Assembly (NCBI GenBank): GCA_030847615.1
Contig: JAUMIR010000005.1
Coordinates: 209,978,645 to 210,042,644, forward strand
Direction of reading: 5' to 3'
Source of the DNA: Gambelia wislizenii
Taxonomy: Eukaryota; Chordata; Lepidosauria; Squamata; Crotaphytidae
Length of the DNA: 64,000 nucleotides
Part shown: piece after piece, positions 55,740-64,000 of the stretch
How the letters are laid out: the number at the start of each line of letters is the position of its first letter
Numbering within the stretch: the first letter of the stretch is position 1
The notes under the pieces: generated by a model
Databases searched by the model: none
The model's input: only the letters and a program-made list of their open reading frames with translations
What the model was told of the DNA's origin: nothing
Translations under genes and position numbers: made by a program

Positions 55740-57850
55740 TGGAGCCCAGTCTTTGGCTGATACGTTAAGCCAGGTGTTTGGACCTTTAGTTGCCTTGCAA
55801 ATTAACATTTCTTTGGAATTTGGGTGGCCCCTCCTTAAGTGCATACCTGACTGAGTCTGAACGCTAGTCTTTGGAATTTTCCAGTTTTACTGGCCGCACT
55901 GCATGGAAGGCCACATTTGACCTAATTATTAAATATTGCCAATTATTATATATAGATATGGGCCAAGGGGTGTCAGGGCAGGTAACATTAGAGTTTTTAA
56001 TTTTCTCTGGACTGCACCTAAAAACTCCAAATAGACCATTGATCAAGTTGGAACCTTTCTTTGCTTTACTGCAAGGAGACATGCTTTGCTTTGATGTCTC
56101 AAGCAGGACATGGCAACACACAGCTCTGCCAAGTAGCTATCAATTTTATCATCTCTATCCTAGGGGAATTCCTTATCCTTTCCCAAAAGGAAGGAGTTAG
56201 GATGCATCCTTTGAGCTCAGTTTTCCAATGCTTGTCATGTAAGGTTGATTTCTGTGCATATGAGACTTTTTCACCCTGTACTCTATATGTTCTGGGATAC
56301 TAGTATCAAAACCAATAAGACTACTATAGTATAAATGTGGAGTTTAATTCTTTTTTAAAGGTTCTTTCCATCCCCACTTACATTTCCTTAAGGAAAAAAC
56401 AATGGCCTCAAGCCAAAGCTGCATTATTCTGGGTGCTGCGGGCTCCTCCTCACCCTCCCTAGCCTGGCTCCCTTCTAAGCTTCTTAATGGCTATGTCAAC
56501 TTCCTGTAATTGTTTCACCTCTATAGGATTTCCTGAGAACCTTCTTAGTAATACTGCTGGCAGTTCCCTTGCTGTACGCATCAGTCAATTGCATTTGGGT
56601 AACAGCCTAATGGCTGCCTGGGCAGCAGCCTGTCTCTAAAGAGCAGTGAGCAGCAACCAAGGGAGGTGGAGCTGATTTACTTACAAGTTAACTTGGGTTT
56701 GTTCTTTTTCAGCATATGATTTAATATGACATATTGGGAATAGGAAGCGGAAGTATGAGGTCGCTAACAAGAAAATGCAGATAAGAGGGTGAGGTAATGA
56801 GTCCAAAAACTGCTGGCACAACAGAGCTTCCTTAGCATGCTCCAACCTACTAAATATATGTTAATTGGTGTAATTGGTTTTGAAATCTCTTCTTCACAGG
56901 ATTGATCTATAGTTTCATTTTTGCACATTATTAATCAGCCAAGGAGTTCAAGGTTGTGTACATGATTTCCTCCCCCTTTTTTATTTATTTATTTTTTATT
57001 ATTATTATTATTATTTTGCCTCACCAGCCATGTTGTAAGGTCAACAGGTTGGGACTGACCCAAGCTTCACAGCTGCATATATTTTTTATACAGCATTCTG
57101 AATGAATCAAATTCTCCTTTCAGGATCACCAGGATAAAGACTTTGGCATCTAATATTTTCATGTCACTGGTTTGTTACCCACTTTCATCAGGGAATTGCC
57201 CCAGACAGACAGCTCCATGTGTGTTTAAAGAGTGAGCTGGTTACGGTCCCTTTAAGTGTTCCAGATTTGCCTTCACATCTGGAGTGGATCTAGCTTTAAT
57301 TGGCTCTAGCAGCCCAAACACTAAAAAACATAGTACTGTACATTTTTAAGATACATTTCAAAAGTCTAAGCAGATGTTTATGTTCTTTGTCTACACTTGT
57401 TTTGGTAAAATGTGAGATAGGAAGATGGCTGCAGAAGGACAATTGTATTTTCCAGTTTACCTACTGTATATGTGTGTGCCAAATGACTTGGCACAACGTT
57501 TGCCTCCCAATACAGCACAAGATACATCAGCATCATTGTGGCTCCCCTTTTGTTGAAAATACTTTCAAAAATCATTGTGCTGTTCCCACTGTCCTCAGTC
57601 TCTGTCCATTCCCACTTCCACCAAAGCCCTATTCAGTCATTCCCTTTGCCTGTAAAGATGCAACATGGGCTTTTCCAGATTTCCAGTTCTCACAGAGAGC
57701 CTCTATAGATAGTGGAGTCTCTATGGATAGTGTTTGCCCTGTATATACTTTCAATGGAATGGACACATCTAATACAATTCCTCTTTCTGGGTGTCTAATC
57801 TACACACAATGTGGGCAACTGAATAGGGCTCTAATTTGCTGTCTGTGTTT
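55740..57850. other. No feature recognised
   Basis: Apparently unique DNA, with an (ATT)n-like tract at about 56996-57015. The 185-codon ORF at 57300-57857 is discussed among the rejected items. Confidence 0.45.
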
Positions 57851-57856
57851 GTCTTA

Positions 57857-58791
57857 GGACGTTATCAGGCCATCCCACTTAAATGTTCTTTTGCTGGCAT
57901 AAACTAATAATAATAATAATAAAATTTTATTTATATCCCGCCCCTCTGCAATGCAATCGGGGCGGCTTACAATATAAAAACCCTATACTAACAATACCCT
58001 AGCCCACCCACCCCTTAAAATAATATTAAATTACAAAGGATTAAAAACATGCATTAATTAAAATATATATAAATTAGAAGAAAAAAAATTTAAAACATAC
58101 AATCATAGCCTAGAAAGGGCAGCTGAGTCTTGGGCAGGGATAATTATTCAGGAAAGGCCTGCCGGAAAAGATCCGTCTTGACAGCTTTTTTAAAGCTGTC
58201 TAAGGTGGTAATAAGACGGATCTCGTCCGGCAGGCCATTCCATAATCTGGGAGCAGCAGCAGAGACTGTGGTGTTTTTATGCCGGCAAAAGAACCCCCGT
58301 ACCAGACCTACCTTTACTGATGTTAAAGAGGTAGCCCAGGCACTAACGGAGCTCAAATAGAGCTCCATTTATTTCCTGGTTTGAAATCTTCCAGATTATT
58401 GTGAGAAGATGCTCACACGGAAATTAAAAAAACAAAAAACAAACAGAAACTAAACAATTACAGAAAAGGTTAAAGAAAGCAGAGACACACACTTGAAAAA
58501 TTCCAAGTACCGGGGGGGGGGGAGTCTTAAAAAGAGCATCCCCTACATGGCTGTCCCAATCGCACCCAGAAGTATTTGCCCATTGATGCTGCATTCACAT
58601 GAGTACAATGGTGTGCTGATTCAAACGCCGGCAATGCCAGCAGAAAATCGCTATGGGGAATAAAAAAACCTTTTTTTTAATTATTTTTTTACTTTACATG
58701 ATTGCAAAAGGGTGACATTGTCTGGTACACATGCCTTTCACGATCATTAGGCATCTTTATGACACAGTATTTGACTTGTCTGATAAAGTTC
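57857..58791. mobile_element. GGACTTTATC-family MITE hosting an L2 insertion, TTA duplication
   Basis: The ends are GGACGTTATCAGGCCATCC and GACTTGTCTGATAAAGTTC, flanked by TTA at 57854-57856 and 58792-58794. The left-end hairpin TTCTTTTGCTGGCATA / TATGCCGGCAAAAGAAC is opened by an L2 copy at about 57905-58270. The central AACGGAGCTCAAATAGAGCTCCATTT palindrome and the right hairpin (GCAAAAGGGTGACATTGTC / ATGCCTTTCACGATCATTAG) are kept. Confidence 0.88.
57905..58270 (-). mobile_element. L2-type LINE 3' end inserted in a MITE
   Basis: Minus-strand reading encodes SAAAPRLWNGLPDEIRLITT then LDSFKKAVKTDLFRQAFPE, the L2 ORF2 terminus with stop. The 3' UTR follows and ends GGGGCGGGATATAAATAAAA with (TTA)n at 57904-57922. 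It sits in the loop of the host MITE's hairpin, making it younger than the host. It is one of the cleanest L2 ends in the window. Confidence 0.88.
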
Positions 58792-58879
58792 TTAATGCTT
58801 TTAATACAAGCCAGCCAAACTTGCTGTCCTCTAGATGGCCTTACTACATATGGATAATGGGAGCTGCAGCCAACCTAGG

Positions 58880-59105
58880 GAGGAGAGGGTGGCTTCTTCC
58901 CTGCTCTCTATTTCTGCCAGCTGGCAAAGACCTTTTTATTCAGGCATGCCTTTGGCAACTGGCCTTAGTTGCTCTGCAAGGCACTTTTAATTTTTTTCTT
59001 TCACTGATGCATTTTTAAATTATAGATTACATTTTTATGCTTTGTCATTTTAGGCACTTACCTTATTTTGTTGAAAGCCCCCTTGAGTCCTTTTCATGGG
59101 AGAAA
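58880..59105 (+). mobile_element. L2-type LINE 3' end
   Basis: Plus strand encodes GWLLPCSLFLPAGKDLFIQA, L2-like, then a 3' UTR ending AAAGCCCCCTTGAGTCCTTT and CATGGGAGAAAG. It is eroded at both ends. Confidence 0.6.
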
Positions 59106-59664
59106 GTCATAATGCAAATCATCCTATCTGGCTGTGGAAGCCTGTTTTAATATGTTCCGGCATATCCACTTCTGCCACACAAATTCTTCTGTTAATGGTA
59201 GCATCAAGCAAGGAGAGGATGTGGAGGAAAATACATCTCAGAGAAATCTTGGAAGAAACTGCCAAAGGTTGGGGGGGGGGGCTGTGGCTATTCCACTGCT
59301 CTTTTTAGATTCTAGTTACTGTGTCACCTGCAGTGATTCTGCTAATCCTTTTGAATTAGCTGCCAGCAAACTGGGAATCAACGTTTTGTTTTCACTTTTG
59401 AATGCATAGCTGTTCTTTCCCCATCTTGTTCAATTTCTCTTCTTAGTTATAATATTATTCCAGTGGATTCCAATTGATTGTAGGTCAGGTAAAGCATTAC
59501 TATTCCAGTAGACACCTGCATATGTAAAATATTTTTATCCCAGTCAATATTTGGGTATTTAAAAGAATCTAATATGCCTTTACTCCTTTCCCTCCAGGAT
59601 CACTTCTAAATTTCCCAAATAATCTTGGTCTGGCTGCAAATCACCATCCATATTTTTTTTCTTC

Positions 59665-59859
59665 TCACTCCAAAATAATCTTCTCCTGATTCTCACCCTC
59701 TGTCCATGATCCTGTTGCTTCATCTGCTTCTCTAATTTCAATTGTGTCATCCATCAATCTAAAGTTCCCAAACTCATTTTTCAATCATTTCATTTGCTTC
59801 AGTATCTCCTGCCAATTCACTTGGTCACATACATTTTCTGGGGGTTGAATCTTTGCCAT
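59665..59859 (-). pseudogene. Possible LINE ORF1 N-terminal remnant
   Basis: On the minus strand an ATG at 59859 opens MAKIQPPENVCDQVNWQEIL, then KQMK, one stop, then LKNEFGNFRLMDDTIEIREA, ending ENQEKIILE and a stop at 59665. The acidic, amphipathic composition is unlike chance AT-rich translation and resembles the start of an L1-type ORF1, preceded by about 400 bp of non-coding 5' sequence. The family is not certain and no reverse transcriptase is nearby. Confidence 0.4.
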
Positions 59860-60427
59860 TCTTCTATTAAATGAAAACTTGGCATATAAAGAGTTAACAC
59901 TTTTGTTTCCACAGTGTCTCCTCAGATACAGTGTAGCAATGACACAGCTTGGCTGTTTAATGTCTCTTGTTATTTAGATTGCTTTCAATGGTATACCTCT
60001 CCCAGCCAAAACAGATTCACTTTGCCATTTCAAGCCAATCTCTTTCCTTAGTCCACATTTTTACTTGCAAAATGCTTACAAGTACAACAAATCTTCCAAC
60101 TTTGAAAAATTACTTCCAACTTTCCATGTTTCCTTTGTCCATTTGAGAACTTTTTTAAAGTCACAATTTTGTTAAACTTTCTGGTTTCAAAATACAGTCT
60201 TATAAGTTCTTAAAAATAGACCTTATGGGATTCTGAAAAACCGAGCTTCTTAAAAATAGAAAAAAAATATTTAAAATAGTCTTCCATATTTGTACAGAAA
60301 GCAGGAATCTCACTGAGGTATTGGTATCACCACTGGGTCAAAGATTTCTTTTTATCAAACAAATCCAGATGTCTTTAAAATGTAATGAAAAAAGAAAGTG
60401 TGGTAGCAGGCTAACTATTCTTTAGAG

Positions 60428-60548
60428 CTGTGGTTCCCAGACTTTGGTCCTCCAGGTGTTTGGGACTTCAGCTCCCAGGATTAGCTGACTGGGGTTTCAG
60501 GGAGTTGAAGTCCAAAACACCTGGAGGACCAAAATTTGGGAACCACTG
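60428..60548. mobile_element. Short palindromic hAT MITE, 8-bp duplication
   Basis: CTTTAGAG (60420-60427) and CTTTAGAA (60549-60556) flank a 121-bp palindrome starting CTGTGGTTCCCAGACTTTGG and ending CAAAATTTGGGAACCACTG. The arms GGTCCTCCAGGTGTTTGGGA and CCAAAACACCTGGAGGACC pair. An 8-bp duplication and CAGTGGTT-type termini indicate a hAT element; its family is abundant in lizards to my knowledge. Confidence 0.85.
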
Positions 60549-61647
60549 CTTTAGAAACTCATGTACAGCAGCATGAGCATGATGGGATTTCCCCCCCCCC
60601 CCGGCTTTGCTTGTGATCAACTATTATGGTCCCCATGAGCTTGGTGAGGTTCTCAGATCCGTGTGGGTGATCTCTATGCTTTCCCTTTTTCAGGGGAGAA
60701 AATCACCAATTGTAACGTGCCTCTGTACCAGTGATAGTTGCTGCTGCAGCTTTCCCTTTCAAGGAGCTCCATGAAGAGATGCCAGCCTCCATTACTGTCA
60801 CCTGGAAGTCCCGGTACAGCTGCCTGAATTTTTAGGTGGGTTTGGAGGTTCAGATCAGGCAATGGAGCATAGCCACAACCCTGTAATGATGTATTTGACC
60901 AATATGTTTTCTTTGTTTCCATGCATTTCCTGTTGCAGTAGAGATAGTAGACTATTGCTCATGCTCAAGAACAAACTGTATCTCAAATGAGAAACATGAG
61001 AGTATTTTCTCCCATCTTCATTCTTTCTTCTGACCCTAGCCTTAAAATATTGTCCTGAGACTTTGACTGAGGACCAGTGAGAAAACTATGTTCTTGTCAG
61101 AAAGAAAACATCAAATGATCCAACTGGATTTTATGAACGGTAGGTGATTGAAGTTAACACTTCCTGTGAAGAAAGTGGCACTGGGAAGAATTTGCAAACT
61201 GTGGGGGAAGTACTACCTGACAGCTCTATCAGTGAAATACCACCCTAATATTATGCACCACACATAAGTTAGATTGCCCTGAAGGATGAGAAATTCAGAT
61301 ACGAAATGGGTGAGGCAACAGTTGTAAATTAAATAAGACATTCTTTTCTTTCTCCTCCCCCCCACCTTGAGTGCATTGTATTGGCATGCCCGTAGCTGCA
61401 GGCAATTGGAAGAGCAAATAAAAATGAAGTTATTCACATGCCCACTAGTGAAGGCAGTAGACAGAAAGTGATAGTATATTAAATATACTTAGCAATTATT
61501 AGACCTGAGATTACACCCTTAAAAACCCTAGAGTTAGAAGGGAAATACCCCTTTCTGATGCCATTTTATGTGCAGCATGTTATATGCATCAGTGTACATG
61601 GTTATGTGCATGGTAAGGAAATTGACACTCTGGTGCCCTTAAGTGAA

Positions 61648-61749
61648 CTACAGTGCCTATTATCCAGGAGCCTACTATGACTGTGGACTACAATGCTCAT
61701 GTGCTGTACTCCATAGACATAATAGGCTCCTGGATAATAGGCACTATAG
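61648..61749. repeat. 102-bp inverted repeat with ~32-bp arms
   Basis: The left arm CTACAGTGCCTATTATCCAG and onward to CCTACTATG pairs with CATAATAGGCTCCTGGATAA and onward to GGCACTATAG, with about two mismatches in 32. The ~38-bp centre includes GTGGACTACAATGCTCATGT. I recognise neither a target duplication nor the family. Confidence 0.75.
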
Positions 61750-62149
61750 CCCAGAGCCAGCATGGAAGCAGTGCAGTCTAGGTGTGATGAGTTTTCTTGT
61801 CCTGTATAACTGGAATGCATCATATCAGGGAAGGTGGATTTACAAGATTTCTAGACTGTAGCATACACACATCTTTTAAAATATGTGGACACACTATGGA
61901 TGTGCATTTGGAGGGGAGGGATCACTTTCTGTGTACACAAAGAAATATCTTGTGGACACAGAAGGTAACCACCACTCCAAAGGTGATGGGCATGCGAGGT
62001 GATGGCTTGGCTCCAGGGAGGCAGCTATGGGTGGGGCAAAATAAGGGTACTGTTCCCCCCTCCATAAGAATTTTGACCTCCTATGATATTTTCCTTCAGT
62101 CTCTCAATTTCTAGCATTGTAGAGAATGAGAATGTTAACTTATGATGAC

Positions 62150-62310
62150 ACCATGAATTTCTTAGGGATTCCTTAGGCAAGGAGTACTCAGAGGTGGTTT
62201 TGCCAGTTCCTTCCTCTGAAATATTGCCTACAACACCTGGTAGTCATTGGTGGTCTCCCATCCAAGTACTAACGAAGGCTGACCCTGCTTAGTTTCCAAG
62301 ATCAGACAGG
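62150..62310 (-). mobile_element. 5S rRNA-derived SINE (reverse orientation)
   Basis: Reverse-complemented, the 5S head (about 62227-62310) reads CCTGTCTGATCTTGGAAACT, then AAGCAGGGTCAGCCTTCGTT, AGTACTTGGATGGGAGACCA and CCAATGACTACCAGGTGTTG. A body with TTTCAGAGGAAGGAACTGGC follows, matching the plus-strand copy at 38511. The tail is truncated or eroded. The start of the 5S gene is missing in both copies. Confidence 0.88.
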
Positions 62311-62581
62311 ATCTACACATAGAATTTATATATTTGCTGTGCTTACATTCCCTTCATAAATTTCCCTACCTCTTTTCTTTGGATGCCTAAACCGTGGATG
62401 CCCAAATATGTTCAACTGAAGTTTTAAGTTACTTCAGTGCTAAAACTTTGGGGACTGAAGGAAACTTCCATTTTGGGAAATGGGTAAAATTCAAGTTTGG
62501 GAGAGGTAATGCCTTCAATTTGCTCCCACCCCCTGTAGCTGCACTCCTCCTTGGCTCCCATGCTATTGATGCTATGACACA

Positions 62582-63250
62582 GGGTTTGTCTACACTATCA
62601 AATACCTTGAATCCCCATGCAAATGTCCCCTTCCAATCTGCTGCAATGAGGCCACATGGCCTTTCTTCAGAATCTGGGGCTATCTGGCCACATGTGGCAT
62701 GGACCAGATTTGCAGCATTTCAGGGATCTTACCAGGATGCACAGTATGTGGGACTTGGGTTTTCTGCATATTGTCACCTGCCACTGCAGCTGTGGCTGCT
62801 GCCATCACTACCGCTGCAGCCGCAGCCACAGCCACCAATTTTAAAGCTCCCGAGGCAGTTCCCAACTGGAGGGAGAAAACTTCCCCTGGCTCAGCAACAC
62901 TGCCTCCACCCACTCTGCCACTTGCGCATTGCAGGAAGAGGTGCTTGAAGAAAGCAATGGAAACACTTGAAGTAAGCAATGGGGGAACAGGAGAGTAGGC
63001 AGAGGCAGCGCTGCTGAGCCAGGTGAAGGGAGAAAATTTCTCCCTTCAGGGAACTGCTTCCAGAGCTTTAAAATTGGTCACAGTGGTGGGGCGGTGGCAG
63101 CAGTGGCAGCGGATGAAACTCGGCAGGGACAGTGAAGACAAGTTATCCCATGTCTCTGTGGAGAATAATAATGTGCAGGCTTTGAGGGAATGCGGGGACA
63201 CAAGGGGCACAACTCCATTTTGGAGTTTTTGCCCCATGTGTAGACAAGCC
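62582..63250. mobile_element. CTTGTCTACAC-family MITE, copy 3
   Basis: Starts GGGTTTGTCTACACTATC and ends CCCATGTGTAGACAAGCC, the best inverted pair of this family here. The interior has GC-rich GCTGCTGCC / GCAGCAGTGGCAGC text giving alanine/histidine-rich ORFs on both strands; these are not genes. CAGAGCTTTAAAATTGG against CCAATTTTAAAGCTCC is an internal inverted repeat. Confidence 0.72.
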
Positions 63251-63451
63251 GATAGTCTTCCAGAAACAGAAAAGTGGTGCAGGCATAGCCAGCACCACAG
63301 AGAGAGTGACAAAGGTAGAAAAGCCAATGAAAAGTTAGGAAGCCAGTACATACAAAATACATGTTTGTGTAACAGTGTTAAATAAATTAAAATTTTGCAA
63401 GAAAAAATAAATAAAATGTCACAAACACAAATAATTTCTTAAGTAGTGTTT

Positions 63452-63533
63452 TGAATATGGTAGGGGGTTGGACTGGATGGCCCTTGTGGTCTCTTCCAGC
63501 TCTTATGATTCAATGATTCTATGATTCTATTTT
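63452..63533 (+). mobile_element. CR1 3'-end fragment
   Basis: The text ATATGGTAGGGGGTTGGACT, GGATGGCCCTTGTGGTCTCT, TCCAGCTCTTATGATTCAAT and GATTCTATGATTCTAT is the CR1 3' terminus. Only about 80 bp were inserted or survive. Confidence 0.88.
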
Positions 63534-63539
63534 TATAAG

Positions 63540-64000
63540 TCAGAGAAATAAGAAGAAACGGATAAAAAATTATAAGCATCAGAAGCTTGGAACAATTCCC
63601 CCCAATAGCTTTCTATACAGATGTTTTGTCTCATAAACCAATGCTAGTGACAGCTGGTGGTTGTCATGTCAAGGGAGTGGTGAATCTGTTGTGAGTTTTA
63701 ATCTGAATTTTAAAGGGCTTTTTTAGGATGCTGAACTCTACCCCTAAACTCTACCCCTATGGTCTAAATTCAGCAGCTTAATTCAGGATGTAAATCCTTG
63801 ACTATTTTGTCCTTGCATCACAGACTGAATAATTACAGCACTTTTCTTCTTGTTGCAGGAGAAAGCAAATATTCCTTCAGAGGAATGTATTTGAATGCTC
63901 TGTATTTGAACATTCCTTTGAAATGTTTCAAAGGAATTATTTTGCAGGGGAAATCCTGTTAGTTTTTTTATGTAATACCCCCCAACCAACATACACATTT
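63540..64000. other. No feature recognised
   Basis: AT-rich sequence with a short direct repeat CTCTACCCCTAAA / CTCTACCCCTATG near 63736-63760. Nothing else seen. Confidence 0.4.

Noticed and set aside
57300..57857. 185-codon open reading frame on the plus strand
   Set aside because: Cysteine- and leucine-rich translation with no domain, no homologous block I recognise, an arbitrary start and an end running into the next MITE. Consistent with a chance ORF in 64 kb.
62394..62948. 184-codon plus-strand ORF and overlapping alanine/histidine-rich ORFs on both strands
   Set aside because: Most of it lies in the MITE at 62582-63250 and its composition comes from (CTG/CAG)-like repeats.

Overview
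The window looks like intergenic or intronic DNA from a vertebrate, most likely a squamate reptile and perhaps an iguanian lizard. The repeat set points there: CR1 LINEs ending in ATTCTATG repeats, L2-type LINEs, tRNA-derived SINEs of the Sauria type with a Bov-B-like tail, SINEs carrying a 5S rRNA head, an I/Ingi-like LINE with a C-terminal zinc knuckle, and many inverted-repeat DNA-transposon fragments. The species is inferred from these families only. I find no host exon, tRNA gene, functional rRNA gene, CRISPR array or promoter I can defend. All recognisable coding sequence belongs to broken retroelements.

Layout. 0-5 kb: a TA-flanked element with an internal ~89-bp minisatellite, a Sauria-type SINE, and a CR1 copy keeping part of its reverse transcriptase. 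5-13 kb: mostly unique AT-rich DNA, one Tigger-like MITE and two foldback elements (8967-9465 and 10591-10899). 13-21 kb: dense repeats, including a LINE copy with a 5' inversion, three members of the GGACTTTATC family and an L2 copy split by LINE DNA. 21-35 kb: more MITEs, a CR1 split by a hAT-like element, a foldback element nested in a GGACTTTATC element, and a 375-bp repeat twice interrupted by GGACTTT elements. 35-40 kb: mostly unique, with a 5S-derived SINE. 40-50 kb: the longest LINE copy (41153-43604), L2 and CR1 remnants, and a second 5'-inverted LINE copy. 50-64 kb: mixed unique sequence and MITEs, a polypurine tract, a short palindrome, a second 5S-SINE and a possible LINE ORF1 remnant.

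The strongest pattern is a non-autonomous DNA-transposon group of about 15 copies. Its termini read GGACTTT(A/T)TCAGA or close variants, and most copies are flanked by 3-bp target duplications of varied sequence (TGT, AAA, TCA, AAT, TCT, TAG, ACA, TTA). The group includes ordinary ~240-950-bp elements with several internal hairpins and three near-complete foldback palindromes. Two insertions are supported by an uninterrupted paralogue in the same window. No transposase for the group is present. The 3-bp duplication fits CMC-type transposons (for example Chapaev3), but that assignment is inference.
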